NCBI GenBank assembly: GCA_019114545.1
Contig: DXFG01000263.1
Coordinates: 1-33,101 of the forward strand
Direction of reading: 5' to 3'
Length of the DNA stretch: 33,101 nt
Source: Candidatus Blautia pullistercoris
GTDB taxonomy: Bacteria; Bacillota; Clostridia; Lachnospirales; Lachnospiraceae
Position 1 is the first letter of the stretch; each line of letters starts with the position of its first letter. A model generated the notes under the pieces. The model had not been told where the DNA came from. It was given only the letters and a program-made list of their open reading frames with translations, and made no database searches. Positions 6,651-15,551 of this stretch are shown here, piece after piece. The position numbers and the translations under genes were made by a program.

Positions 6651-7916
6651 CTAATATGTTTCGTCTTGTATATCATAACTGCTTTCCTCTTCCGTACCAT
6701 AACCGTAACTGTCTTCCGAGGTCTCTCCTCCGCTGCTTTCCGAACTGTCACTGGAGGAACTGTTGTCGTCCAGAAGATATTTTCTCTCATCTGCCACATA
6801 ACTTTCCCCGAATCCGGTGCGATCCACAATAAAATCACTGCGTACAGTTACCGTTTCAGAGGGCTGGTAATCCTCGTCTGAGAATAAGAATTCGTGAAGA
6901 TATTTCACATTTGTCTCCAAAGTGGTGGGAATGATACAGTCCAGACCGGTAACCGGTTCTGTCCGGTCGGCTCCCATTACATAGTCTACAGGGAATCCGG
7001 TATTTTCTCCCATATTATAAGTCAGAATGCTCGTTCCCAGCCGTATCAGCTCGGATTTGGAAAAGTTTGTCTGGATAAGGGGGAAAACCTGATCTACAAT
7101 ATCGCTGAGGGTACTGAAATTAGCAGACTTCGCCTTATCTGCCAGCATATTTAATACCAGCCGCTGTCTCTCCGTTCTTCCCTGATCCCCGGAAGCAGTC
7201 TGCCGGATACGGCAGTAGGCAGTAACCTGTACGCCATTCAGATGGTAGGTTCCTATAATCTGGGATTGATCATCCGGAGCCGGGTCTGGTTTTTCAATAG
7301 GCGTATAATCCATACCTGTCTGTTCGGAGGTCTCTACGCAATGATTGTTCATATGTTCAATTTCTTCGTAAGACATGGGAATATCCAGTCCTCCCAGACA
7401 ATCCACTACCGTAGCCATGGCACTGAAATCCACAGATACATAATTCTGTATATCCAGATCCATATTGGTGTTCATCATATTAATCGCCTGTACCGGGCCG
7501 CCCCGAAGATAGGCAGAATTGCATTTGTTATAAATACCGTTTCCATACTCGTCTTCGTCCACCCGCATATAAGTATCCCGGTAAAGAGATACCAGCCGCA
7601 CTTCTTTGGTATCATTGTTGATACTGGCTATTATGGCAGTGTCGCTGTTGCCGTACAACCCTTCATCCTCTGACCGCTTATCCACCCCAAACAGGGCAAT
7701 ATTCGTATAGCCGCTGAGGACTTCACTTCCGGCTACTGTCTCATTGATCTGCACTTCCTGGTCATTTTCCGTCTGTACAAAATTCAGCTTATCCATTCTC
7801 TTATTGATCTGGGTATAAAGAAACAGAACTCCTACCAGCAGGACCAGTACAAGAATCTCAAATCCGAAAAGAATCTTTCTCCCCAGGTGTCTTTTCTTTT
7901 TTTTCATCTTAGACAT
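6651..7916 (-). CDS. LCP (LytR-CpsA-Psr) family glycopolymer ligase
   Basis: LCP proteins move lipid-linked wall polymers onto peptidoglycan at the outer membrane face. The 421-residue protein has a basic N-terminus, one membrane helix (about 15-34) and an extracellular LCP domain. This shows SDTAII (Asp92), the arginine motif SLYRDTYM (Arg113, Asp114), YNKCNSAY, and RIRQTASGDQGRTERQR with the pyrophosphate-binding arginines. The tail from about 380 is a Ser/Glu/Tyr-rich low-complexity stretch, probably flexible. The ATG follows AGGGGAG. It lies 18 bases after the sugar-transferase gene, as expected if both handle the same polymer, and ends at a strong terminator. Confidence 0.94.
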   Translation of the reverse strand: MSKMKKKKRHLGRKILFGFEILVLVLLVGVLFLYTQINKRMDKLNFVQTENDQEVQINETVAGSEVLSGYTNIALFGVDKRSEDEGLYGNSDTAIIASINNDTKEVRLVSLYRDTYMRVDEDEYGNGIYNKCNSAYLRGGPVQAINMMNTNMDLDIQNYVSVDFSAMATVVDCLGGLDIPMSYEEIEHMNNHCVETSEQTGMDYTPIEKPDPAPDDQSQIIGTYHLNGVQVTAYCRIRQTASGDQGRTERQRLVLNMLADKAKSANFSTLSDIVDQVFPLIQTNFSKSELIRLGTSILTYNMGENTGFPVDYVMGADRTEPVTGLDCIIPTTLETNVKYLHEFLFSDEDYQPSETVTVRSDFIVDRTGFGESYVADERKYLLDDNSSSSDSSESSGGETSEDSYGYGTEEESSYDIQDETY

Positions 7917-7934
7917 GTTCGCTCCCCTTTATTC

Positions 7935-9332
7935 TTAATAAGCGTTTTTGTTTATAAAGCCTTTAAAAACCGTCAGGATCAAAATCTTGATATCCAATCC
8001 CAAGGTCCAGTTCTCGATATAATAAAGATCATATTCGATCCTTTTTCTGATAGAAGTGTTTCCTCTGTATCCGTTGACCTGGGCCCAGCCTGTGATTCCC
8101 GGGCGCACTTGATGCTTGATCATGTACCGGGGGATCTCTTCTTTAAACTTTTCCACAAAGAAAGGTCTTTCCGGCCTGGGACCTACAAGACTCATCTCCC
8201 CTTTCAACACGTTAAACAGCTGGGGAAGTTCATCAATACTGGTCTTCCGCATAAATTTTCCAAAACCGGTAACCCGGGGATCGTCTTTTACTGTCCACCT
8301 GGTTTTCTCCTTCTCAGGAGCCTGAACCTCCATGGAACGAAATTTGTACATCATAAAAGGGCGGTTATGCAGCCCAACACGTTCCTGCTTAAAGATCAGA
8401 GGTCCCGGTGAAGTAAGCTTTATCATAATCACAGAAAAAAGCATCACCGGTGAAAAGATCACGATAGCACATATAGATCCCACTATATCCATCAGTCTCT
8501 TCAAAAATGCGTAATAAGTGTTCGTCAGCGGCACATGCCGTATATTGATCACCGGAAGTCCCAGGATATCCTCTGTATACGGCTTTGTGGGTATAACTCT
8601 ATTATAATCAGGAATAAACTTTGTATGCACCCCGGATTTTTCACAGAGAGCCACAATTTCTTCCAGGCGGTAATACTCGTTCAGTCCCAGAGTAATGGCT
8701 ATCTCATCCAGCCGGTTCTGAGGAAGGATCACCATAAGATTTGCAATTCTTCCCAAGACTTTTACTCCTTTATATTCTGTCCCTGCCTCGATATGGTCAT
8801 CCAGGATCCCCCGGATCTTATATCCCCATTGAGGATTGGCAATGATCCGGTCAATATATTCTTCCGCCGCATGGCTGTATCCTACCAGAAGGATATGTTT
8901 CAGATTATATCCTTTTTTCCTCATGCTTCTGAGGAAATACCGGATCAGATTCCGAAGTCCTGTCTCCAGAAGGATATTCACAAAATAAAAAATCGCCAGA
9001 AGTTCCCGGGAAAAGTGCATCATTTTAATCAGATACAATACGCCCAGGATCAATGCGATCCCTACGGTATTGGCCTTGACAATGTTCCACATTTCCAGCC
9101 TTCTTCCCTGTACCCGCTTAGGTGTATACAGGCTGAACAGATAGTATAGCAGCAGATATGCCGGAACAATAGGCAGTATGGCCGCTGCGTAAACCCTGAA
9201 AGGAAGAGCTCCAATGCTCTCATCCAGAAACAGGAATTTAATTATCCATGCAATAAAGTAGGCGATTATGATCACAAAAGCATCCAGCACCACATGAAGG
9301 CGGTTAAAATGCTTTTGATTTTCTTTAATCAA
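7935..9332 (-). CDS. Undecaprenyl-phosphate sugar-1-phosphate transferase
   Basis: Polyisoprenyl-phosphate hexose-1-phosphate transferase that starts a lipid-linked glycan. In its 465 residues an N-terminal region with about four membrane helices (1-130) is followed by a Rossmann-like domain (HILLVGYSHAAEEY) and a further helix with the catalytic bacterial sugar-transferase domain (about 270-465), containing KRLMDIVGS, FKQERVG, SIDELPQLFNVLKGEMSLVG, PRPERP and WAQVNGYRG. This matches WbaP/EpsL-type proteins, but which hexose phosphate is used is not visible. Translation appears to start at TTG (9332), because GAGGGTG is well placed and no ATG follows for many codons. A candidate internal promoter lies at 9384-9412. 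Confidence 0.93.
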   Translation of the reverse strand: MIKENQKHFNRLHVVLDAFVIIIAYFIAWIIKFLFLDESIGALPFRVYAAAILPIVPAYLLLYYLFSLYTPKRVQGRRLEMWNIVKANTVGIALILGVLYLIKMMHFSRELLAIFYFVNILLETGLRNLIRYFLRSMRKKGYNLKHILLVGYSHAAEEYIDRIIANPQWGYKIRGILDDHIEAGTEYKGVKVLGRIANLMVILPQNRLDEIAITLGLNEYYRLEEIVALCEKSGVHTKFIPDYNRVIPTKPYTEDILGLPVINIRHVPLTNTYYAFLKRLMDIVGSICAIVIFSPVMLFSVIMIKLTSPGPLIFKQERVGLHNRPFMMYKFRSMEVQAPEKEKTRWTVKDDPRVTGFGKFMRKTSIDELPQLFNVLKGEMSLVGPRPERPFFVEKFKEEIPRYMIKHQVRPGITGWAQVNGYRGNTSIRKRIEYDLYYIENWTLGLDIKILILTVFKGFINKNAY

Positions 9333-9383
9333 GGTACTATCACCCTCTACTCAAACATGTAACACATGTAATATTTTCTTAAT

Positions 9384-9412
9384 AATATATCATACTTCTA
9401 CTTAGAACGCAA
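9384..9412 (-). promoter_or_regulatory. Candidate promoter for sugar transferase and LCP genes
   Basis: On the minus strand: TTGCGT (9407-9412), a 17-base spacer and TATATT (9384-9389) with an upstream TGA extension. The -35 box is poor. Two ACATGT palindromes three bases apart (9355-9369) lie just past the predicted start and could be an operator or a small RNA stem. Confidence 0.5.
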
Positions 9413-9417
9413 TAACA

Positions 9418-11286
9418 TCATTTATTAGGAGTGATCACATAGGTGGGCACAACCTTCCTTACTGCCTCTTTGATCTTGGGGCTGTCTTCTCTGGACAGTT
9501 TATCCAGTATCTCAAGCTGTTTCCGGAATTCCTCCTCATCAAACTCGATAGGCTTTCCGATATGGATCAGCTTATTGTCTGTTTCCTGAAGACCCTCCTC
9601 GCTCATAAGCAGTTCCTCATAAAGCTTTTCTCCGGGACGAAGACCTGTAAATTCAATTTTTATATCTTCTCCCACTTTGTAACCGGAAAGCTTGATCAGG
9701 TTAGTGGCCAGATCCAGGATCTTTACCGGTTTGCCCATATCCAGTACAAAAATCTCTCCCCCTTTGGCATAGGCCCCTGCCTGAAGCACCAGAGACACAG
9801 CCTCAGGAATAGTCATAAAATACCGGATAATATCCGGATGGGTGACGGTGACCGGGCCTCCTGCTGCAATCTGTTTCTTAAACAGAGGGATTACGCTGCC
9901 GTTGCTTCCCAGCACATTGCCAAAACGCACAGCAACAAAATTGGTCCCGGAATGTCTTGCAAACATCTGAACGATCATCTCACACATGCGCTTGGAAGCC
10001 CCCATGATGTTTGTAGGATTTACTGCTTTATCTGTAGAGATGAGTACAAATTTCTCGGCGCCGTACCGGTCCGCAGCTTCGGCAGTCTTGAAAGTTCCGA
10101 ATACATTGTTTTTAATCGCCTCGTTCGGGCTATCCTCCATGAGAGGAACATGCTTGTGTGCTGCAGCGTGATAGACAATATTGGGGCGGTATTTTTCAAA
10201 AATATTATTTATCCTGTGAGTATTCCGCACAGAACCGATAAGCACTTCCAGATTCAGAGCCGGATATTTCCTCTTCAGTTCCTGCTGGATATCATAGGCA
10301 TTGTTTTCATAAATATCCACAATGATCAGCTGTTTTGGATGATGGGCTGCGATCTGCCTGCAAAGTTCGCTTCCAATGGATCCCCCGCCGCCGGTGACCA
10401 TGACTACTTTGTTCTGCACGTATCCCATGATCTCGTCCAGATTCACCTGAATAGGTTCCCTGCCCAGCAGATCCTCGATCTGTACCTCCCGAAGCTTGGA
10501 TACGCTCACATCTCCGTTAATAAACTGATAAATTCCTGGAATAATCCTGGTCTTACACCGGGTCTCTTTGCAGATATCCAGGATCTCCTTCATCTTTACA
10601 TTTCCAAGAGAAGGAATGGCTACAATAATCTCCTGAATATTATACTCCTCTACCTTATCCTGAATATCCTCCCTGGTTCCCACAATGGGAACGCCCCGGA
10701 GATATTTCCCCTGTTTGGCAGGATTGTCATCAATGATACATTTTACTTTCAGATTCAGGTAACGGCTCTCCTCTGTCTCCTTTAAGATGGAACTTCCCGC
10801 CGCACCGGCTCCGATCAGCATGACATTGATCCTTTTCTTGCCCCCTCCGGTCAGATCCGCCATCTTTTCATTCAAAATGTTCAGGATCACATAGGAAAAC
10901 CGCACACAGCTGGTGCCGATGACCATAGCGAAATAGTAGATCAGATAGGAAGATCTGGGCAGAGTCAGTTTCAGCATATAGGCACAGGTCACCTGAATAA
11001 CAGAGGCCACTGCATTTCCCAGGATAATATTCACCAGTTCGCTGGAACTGGCATGGCGCCATACCCCTCTGTACATTTTTGCAATGGCAAATACGATCAG
11101 GGTAATGATGGTATTGGGTATGGTATAATGAAGGACCTGCTCCATATCTGAAACCGGAATGCTGTTAAAACTAAACTCATATCGGATAAACAATCCCAGA
11201 AAGGAAGCAATCTGTATTGTCAGTATATCCAAAAGCACAAGAAGAAAAACCTTGCTTGACATGATTCTACCTTTTTTCCATTTCAT
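9418..11286 (-). CDS. Membrane-bound nucleotide-sugar 4,6-dehydratase (CapD/PglF/EpsC type)
   Basis: These enzymes convert UDP-N-acetylhexosamine into the 4-keto-6-deoxy sugar used for amino- and deoxy-sugars. The 622-residue protein has four N-terminal membrane helices (about 10-140), a nucleotide-binding domain with GAGAAGSSILKE (about 155-290), and a short-chain dehydrogenase domain starting VTGGGGSIGSEL. STDKAVNPTNIMGASKR gives the Thr-Asp-Lys catalytic group with Met where short SDR dehydratases have Tyr, as in PglF-type long dehydratases. That supports dehydratase rather than epimerase activity. Start is either ATG 11286 or ATG 11262, which has AAGGTAG closer to it; the second would drop eight residues. 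It lies between glycosyltransferase and sugar-transferase genes. Confidence 0.92.
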   Translation of the reverse strand: MKWKKGRIMSSKVFLLVLLDILTIQIASFLGLFIRYEFSFNSIPVSDMEQVLHYTIPNTIITLIVFAIAKMYRGVWRHASSSELVNIILGNAVASVIQVTCAYMLKLTLPRSSYLIYYFAMVIGTSCVRFSYVILNILNEKMADLTGGGKKRINVMLIGAGAAGSSILKETEESRYLNLKVKCIIDDNPAKQGKYLRGVPIVGTREDIQDKVEEYNIQEIIVAIPSLGNVKMKEILDICKETRCKTRIIPGIYQFINGDVSVSKLREVQIEDLLGREPIQVNLDEIMGYVQNKVVMVTGGGGSIGSELCRQIAAHHPKQLIIVDIYENNAYDIQQELKRKYPALNLEVLIGSVRNTHRINNIFEKYRPNIVYHAAAHKHVPLMEDSPNEAIKNNVFGTFKTAEAADRYGAEKFVLISTDKAVNPTNIMGASKRMCEMIVQMFARHSGTNFVAVRFGNVLGSNGSVIPLFKKQIAAGGPVTVTHPDIIRYFMTIPEAVSLVLQAGAYAKGGEIFVLDMGKPVKILDLATNLIKLSGYKVGEDIKIEFTGLRPGEKLYEELLMSEEGLQETDNKLIHIGKPIEFDEEEFRKQLEILDKLSREDSPKIKEAVRKVVPTYVITPNK

Positions 11287-11308
11287 AGTAAATTTCCATC
11301 CTTTGTAC

Positions 11309-12265
11309 TTACTTTATAAGAAATTTTCCCAGATTCCTGTACAGCTCCAGCTGTATCTCCAAATATCTTTTTACGGAAGGAGCATGAAATTTTTTTCCTC
11401 TGTTTTTTATGGAAATCATAATTCCATTCTTCAGGCCTGCCCCATACTCTCTTCCGAATCCTTTTGCCGTAAAAAAGGCCATTTTTACTCCAAATCCCAG
11501 AATAAGCAGGGGAAAATTCCAGAGGATCTGGAGCAGAGGCATATTTTTATAAATCAGATATATATTATTTCTGGAAGAATAACGGACTTTAAACAGATTG
11601 TACCTGGAACCGGTAGTTCCGCTGCCCACATGAAGCACCCTGGCCTTTGGACAATACCAGTTCTCATATCCCAGGAGTTTTCCCCTGTAGCCGATATCCA
11701 GATCTTCCAGATAGGCAAAATGCTCCTCATCGAAAAGACCTGTCTTCTCCAGCAGCTCTCTGCGATAAATCGCAGCTCCTGCACAGGAAGCAAAAATTTT
11801 CTTCTCCCTGTTATAGTTTTCTTCCGGCTTTCCCTTTCCGTCGGCAAAGGCCCATCCCAGAGCACAGTAATAATTTCCCGCATCATCCACTCTGTCCTGA
11901 TGTCTCATTTCCAGAAGTTTTGCCTGACAGGAAAAAGCTCTGGACTTACTTTCGATGCCTTTTACCAGCTCTCCCACAAAATCTTTGTCTGCGACGGTAT
12001 CATTGTTCAGCAGGATCACCAGAGGGCTGCGGCTGTTTCTGATTCCCTGATTCACCGCTCCGCAAAAGCCCGTGTTCTCTCTCAGGGGAATCAGCCGCAC
12101 CCAGGGATAGACCTTCTCCACATATTCCCGGCTTCCGTCCTCAGATCCATTGTCCACCAGCAGGACCTCAAAATCCCGAAAGCTCTGTCCTTCCATTGCG
12201 TCCAGACAATCTTTTAAATACTTTTTTCCATTATAATTAGGAATGATCACCGAAACCTTACACAT
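11309..12265 (-). CDS. GT2 glycosyltransferase, single domain
   Basis: A 318-residue GT2 enzyme starting MCKVSVIIPNYNG, with VDNGSEDGS and LLNNDTVAD as the DXD-like metal site and a hydrophobic stretch near residue 260 that may lie on the membrane. The ORF track begins 34 codons upstream inside the preceding gene. The ATG at 12265 follows GGCAGGA and leaves an 11-base gap after that gene, so it is preferred. It resembles rhamnosyl/dTDP-sugar transferases of wall polysaccharide clusters; the donor is unknown. It is likely cotranscribed with the dual-domain GT upstream and the dehydratase downstream. Confidence 0.88.
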   Translation of the reverse strand: MCKVSVIIPNYNGKKYLKDCLDAMEGQSFRDFEVLLVDNGSEDGSREYVEKVYPWVRLIPLRENTGFCGAVNQGIRNSRSPLVILLNNDTVADKDFVGELVKGIESKSRAFSCQAKLLEMRHQDRVDDAGNYYCALGWAFADGKGKPEENYNREKKIFASCAGAAIYRRELLEKTGLFDEEHFAYLEDLDIGYRGKLLGYENWYCPKARVLHVGSGTTGSRYNLFKVRYSSRNNIYLIYKNMPLLQILWNFPLLILGFGVKMAFFTAKGFGREYGAGLKNGIMISIKNRGKKFHAPSVKRYLEIQLELYRNLGKFLIK

Positions 12266-12276
12266 GTTCCTGCCTT

Positions 12277-14103
12277 TCAGTCTTTTGGCCGCAGGGAATA
12301 ATTCCACTTTGTCAGAGACAGATTTTTGTTGTAATAGGGATCTCCCTCCTTTAAAAGTTTTTCCCATCTGCAGCGCATAAATTCTATCTCTGTCTGAAAT
12401 CTGCGGACTTTCTCCTTGCTGTCCTCTGCTCCCCGGCTTTTTGATTCATAATGATATAATTCCACGTAAGGATCATATACTACCAGATAATCCAGCTGTC
12501 TTACCCGAAGGCACAGATCCACGTCATTAAAGGCTACGCTTAATGTTTCCTCAAAGCCCTGTACCTCATCAAAGACCTGTTTTTTTATCATCATACAGGC
12601 TGCTGTCACTGCGCTGAGGTCCTGTATGATCGAGGCTTTATGCATATATCCGGACCGTTCTCTGGGCATATCTGTAAACATATGTCCTGCAATGCCTCCG
12701 ATACCGATCACTGTTCCCGCATGCTGGATGGTGTCGTTGCCGTAGTAAAGCTTAGCCCCTACGATCCCGGTATCTTTCCGCTGGCAGAATCCCAGCATTT
12801 CCTCCATCCAGTCGGGAGTGATCACCTCTGTATCATTATTTAAAAACAGCAGATACTCTCCATTTGCCTTAGCCGCCGCAAAATTATTGATGGCAGAATA
12901 ATTAAATTCTTTCTTCCATCTCAGCAGGCGTATCTTCGGCATCTCCGAAAGCTGCTTATAATAATCGAATATTTCCTGGGAGGTACTGTTATTCTCCACA
13001 ATCAAAATCTCATAGTTGCTGTAAGTACTCCGCCCCAGGATAGAGTTGATACATTTTTCCAGGTCTTCTCTGGCGTCTTTATTTGGAATAATAATAGAAA
13101 CCAGAGGAGTTCCCTTTACCTGGTATTTTACCCGGTAAAATCCATAATCTTTGGTATGGGTCACTGTTCCCACGAGACCGGACCTCTTAAGGTTCGCTTC
13201 AATGGCCCGTTTTCCCGCCTCAAAAGCATAAAGCTTGCTCTCCGGATTGTCTGCCGTAGAGGCCTCATGGGTCCGCCAATGATAAAGGACCTCCGGAATA
13301 TGCCGGATTTTCCCGGCCTGTTCTGTACAACGGAAGATGAAATCATAATCCTGTGCCCCGTCGTACTCTCTGCGAAATCCTCCTGTCTTTTCCAGAATAC
13401 TCCTTTTTACCACAAAAAAATGACAAATATAATTATTGGATCGCAAAAGATCCGGACTGAAATCCGGTTTCAGATGGGGCTGAAAATGTTCCAGATCCTC
13501 TCCTCTGACTTTATCCTCGTCTGTATAGAGCACTTCTGTCTCCGGTTCTTTCTCCAGAACTTTCGCCACCTCATACAAAGCATTGGGTGCCAACAGATCG
13601 TCATGATCCAGAAGGCCGATATACTCTCCCTGGGACATAGCAAGAGCTTCATTGGTATTTTCTGCAATCCCCTTGTTCTCATCCAGCTTTTTCCATCGGA
13701 TCCTGGAATCTCTCTGGGCGTATTCCATCAGGATATATTCCATGGAAGCATCCTTTGGGCTGGCATTTGCAATGCACAGTTCCCAATTTTCATAAGTTTG
13801 CGCCAGAAGAGAATCCATCATCTGGCGTAGAAACTTCTCCGGAGTCTGATATGCAGGCACTGCTATGCTGATCTTCGGCTGATATTTCCATTTCTTTTTT
13901 TTCTGTTTTTCCAGTTCTTCCCCATCCGGACGGTATGCTTCATACCAGGGACCATAAGGAACCTCTTCCGGTTCAAAACGTTCATGAAGTTTTATCCAGA
14001 ATTCTTTCAATCCATAATGTTTAAAATAACGAAAACCTTTCTGAATCGTATATGGCGAAAGCCTCCTAAAAATCCTCCCCCATTCCAGTTTTCCAGTAGG
14101 CAT
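12277..14103 (-). CDS. Dual-domain GT2 glycosyltransferase (608 aa)
   Basis: Two GT-A domains lie in tandem after an N-terminal helical region of about 75 residues. The first starts PKISIAVPAYQTP, with GLLDHDDLLAPNALYE and YTDEDK. The second starts PLVSIIIPNKD, with LLFLNNDTEV. Each half keeps its acidic metal motif, so both may be active and add two sugars in alternation or sequence. The ATG follows AGGTGAAGGG. It is a clear paralogue of the gene at 15552-18032, sharing whole blocks such as YDGAQDYDFIFRC / FDGSQDYDLIFRC, but lacks that protein's N-terminal modules. It begins the leftward glycan operon from the promoter near 14143. Confidence 0.9.
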   Translation of the reverse strand: MPTGKLEWGRIFRRLSPYTIQKGFRYFKHYGLKEFWIKLHERFEPEEVPYGPWYEAYRPDGEELEKQKKKKWKYQPKISIAVPAYQTPEKFLRQMMDSLLAQTYENWELCIANASPKDASMEYILMEYAQRDSRIRWKKLDENKGIAENTNEALAMSQGEYIGLLDHDDLLAPNALYEVAKVLEKEPETEVLYTDEDKVRGEDLEHFQPHLKPDFSPDLLRSNNYICHFFVVKRSILEKTGGFRREYDGAQDYDFIFRCTEQAGKIRHIPEVLYHWRTHEASTADNPESKLYAFEAGKRAIEANLKRSGLVGTVTHTKDYGFYRVKYQVKGTPLVSIIIPNKDAREDLEKCINSILGRSTYSNYEILIVENNSTSQEIFDYYKQLSEMPKIRLLRWKKEFNYSAINNFAAAKANGEYLLFLNNDTEVITPDWMEEMLGFCQRKDTGIVGAKLYYGNDTIQHAGTVIGIGGIAGHMFTDMPRERSGYMHKASIIQDLSAVTAACMMIKKQVFDEVQGFEETLSVAFNDVDLCLRVRQLDYLVVYDPYVELYHYESKSRGAEDSKEKVRRFQTEIEFMRCRWEKLLKEGDPYYNKNLSLTKWNYSLRPKD

Positions 14104-14142
14104 TACCCTTCACCTGCCTTTCCTGTCTTCACTCATCTGCTT

Positions 14143-14151
14143 ATTCTACCA
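14143..14151 (-). promoter_or_regulatory. Extended -10 promoter of the leftward glycan operon
   Basis: TGGTAGAAT on the minus strand. The -35 region 17 bases upstream (TTTTCT) is weak. It lies back to back with the carboxypeptidase promoter at 14161-14189, so the two units share one control region of about 100 bases. Confidence 0.5.
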
Positions 14152-14160
14152 CATTTTCTG

Positions 14161-14189
14161 TTTAAAGAAAACCTTAATTATGTTATAAT
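14161..14189 (+). promoter_or_regulatory. Promoter of the D,D-carboxypeptidase gene
   Basis: TTTAAA (14161-14166), a 17-base spacer and perfect TATAAT (14184-14189) with a TGT extension. The leader of about 55 bases ends in AGGAGG (14238-14243), seven bases before the GTG start. Confidence 0.75.
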
Positions 14190-14250
14190 GAGCGGGAACT
14201 GTCCACAGCGGCAGTTACTCATGTTTTATATTGATATAGGAGGAACTTTT

Positions 14251-15459
14251 GTGAAAAAATATTTATTACTAAAGCCTCTTTTTTGTGTTTCCATGGCTTT
14301 CTTTCTGCTGTTTGGCAGCTTTTTTCCTGTACTGGCTGCAGACTTTCCCCAAAGCTGGCCCCAGGCACCGGAAATCTCCGAGGAAACAGGAATCCTGATG
14401 GAGGCTTCCACCGGCCAGGTACTTTTTGATAAATCTATGGATGAGATCCGCTATCCGGCCAGTACTACCAAAGTCATGACCGCCCTGCTCATACTGGAAA
14501 ATGTAGAAGATCTCAGCCAGATCGTAACCTTTACCGATGTGATCACACCAGATCTGGCGCCCGGAAATTCTACCATTAATGCCAGGGTCGGCGAGCAGCT
14601 TACCGTAGAACAGTGCCTCTATGCCATCATGCTGGCCTCTGCCAATGAAGTCTGTACCCAAATGGCAGTCTATGTGGCCGGATCTGTAGAAAATTTTGTA
14701 TCCATGATGAACCAGCGGGCTCAGGAACTGGGATGCCAAAATACACATTTTGTAAATGCAAACGGTCTGCCGGATCCCAACCATTACACCACTGCCCATG
14801 ACCTGGCGCTGATCCTGGCAGCGGCCATCCAAAACGAGGACTTTTGCCGGATTTCCGGATCTGCGGCCTATACCATCCCTGCCACAAATATGACAGCCTC
14901 TCCCAGAAGTCTGGAGAACAGCAACGCCCTGATCAAAAATGGCGAATATCACTACGAAGGCGTTATTGCCGGCAAGACCGGTCACACAGAAGCGGCCAAA
15001 AACACCCTTGTCACAGCAGCCTCCCGGGATGGGATGACTCTGGTCTGTGTAGTCCTTCGTTCCGATGGAGAGGACCGCTTTATAGATACAGTAAGTCTTT
15101 TTGATTACGGATTCGATAACTTTCATCTGTCTCCTGTATACTGGATGGACAGGGAAGAGCCTTCCGGCTACATAGTGCTGCCCAAAGGGGTGGAAAGCAA
15201 TGTTCTTACTGTAAAAGACAGCGACAGCGGAAATGTCCGGACCCGGACTTATTCTTATCAGGGAACGGAGTTATATCGTTCTCAGATTGATCTTCCGGTG
15301 ACGTTTGATTCTGCAAATGACAGCGATTCCTCTGCTGCAGTTTTCTATCAGATCAGGGGAATTGATTTTCTTTTACCTGTCATGGCCGGAATATTTGGCG
15401 TATTATGTGTGACAGAATTTTCATTAATTCTTGTCTCGGTTCTGAAACGGCGAAAGTAG
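14251..15459 (+). CDS. Serine-type D-Ala-D-Ala carboxypeptidase (PBP5/DacF family)
   Basis: Removes the terminal D-alanine from peptidoglycan pentapeptides outside the cell and so controls cross-linking. From the GTG start the protein has 402 residues: a signal peptide ending near AA-DF (30), the active-site STTK (Ser71, Lys74), SAN (130-132) and KTG (242-244) motifs in normal order, a beta-rich C-terminal domain, and a C-terminal membrane helix followed by KRRK. The track ORF runs back to 13984, but AGGAGG seven bases before GTG 14251 and the signal peptide beginning there decide the start. It is the only plus-strand protein gene, lying between two leftward glycan operons and closed by a convergent terminator. 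Confidence 0.95.
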   Translation: MKKYLLLKPLFCVSMAFFLLFGSFFPVLAADFPQSWPQAPEISEETGILMEASTGQVLFDKSMDEIRYPASTTKVMTALLILENVEDLSQIVTFTDVITPDLAPGNSTINARVGEQLTVEQCLYAIMLASANEVCTQMAVYVAGSVENFVSMMNQRAQELGCQNTHFVNANGLPDPNHYTTAHDLALILAAAIQNEDFCRISGSAAYTIPATNMTASPRSLENSNALIKNGEYHYEGVIAGKTGHTEAAKNTLVTAASRDGMTLVCVVLRSDGEDRFIDTVSLFDYGFDNFHLSPVYWMDREEPSGYIVLPKGVESNVLTVKDSDSGNVRTRTYSYQGTELYRSQIDLPVTFDSANDSDSSAAVFYQIRGIDFLLPVMAGIFGVLCVTEFSLILVSVLKRRK

Positions 15460-15498
15460 ACGTTCTGCATTTCTGCTGATCTGTTAACGCAGAATGAG

Positions 15499-15543
15499 AA
15501 AAACCCTTCTCCTCGGATATATTTCCAAAGAGAAGGGTTTTTT
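15499..15543. terminator. Bidirectional terminator between carboxypeptidase and large GT gene
   Basis: AAAAACCCTTCTC pairs with GAGAAGGGTTTTT around an 18-base loop, with A and T tracts on the two sides so that it works in both directions. It ends the plus-strand carboxypeptidase and the minus-strand export operon. Confidence 0.93.
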
Positions 15544-15551
15544 ATTAACCT

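Noticed and set aside
14269-15126. Minus-strand 285-aa ORF opposite the carboxypeptidase
   Set aside because: The plus-strand frame has a signal peptide and all three penicillin-binding motifs; the antisense frame has none of a known type.
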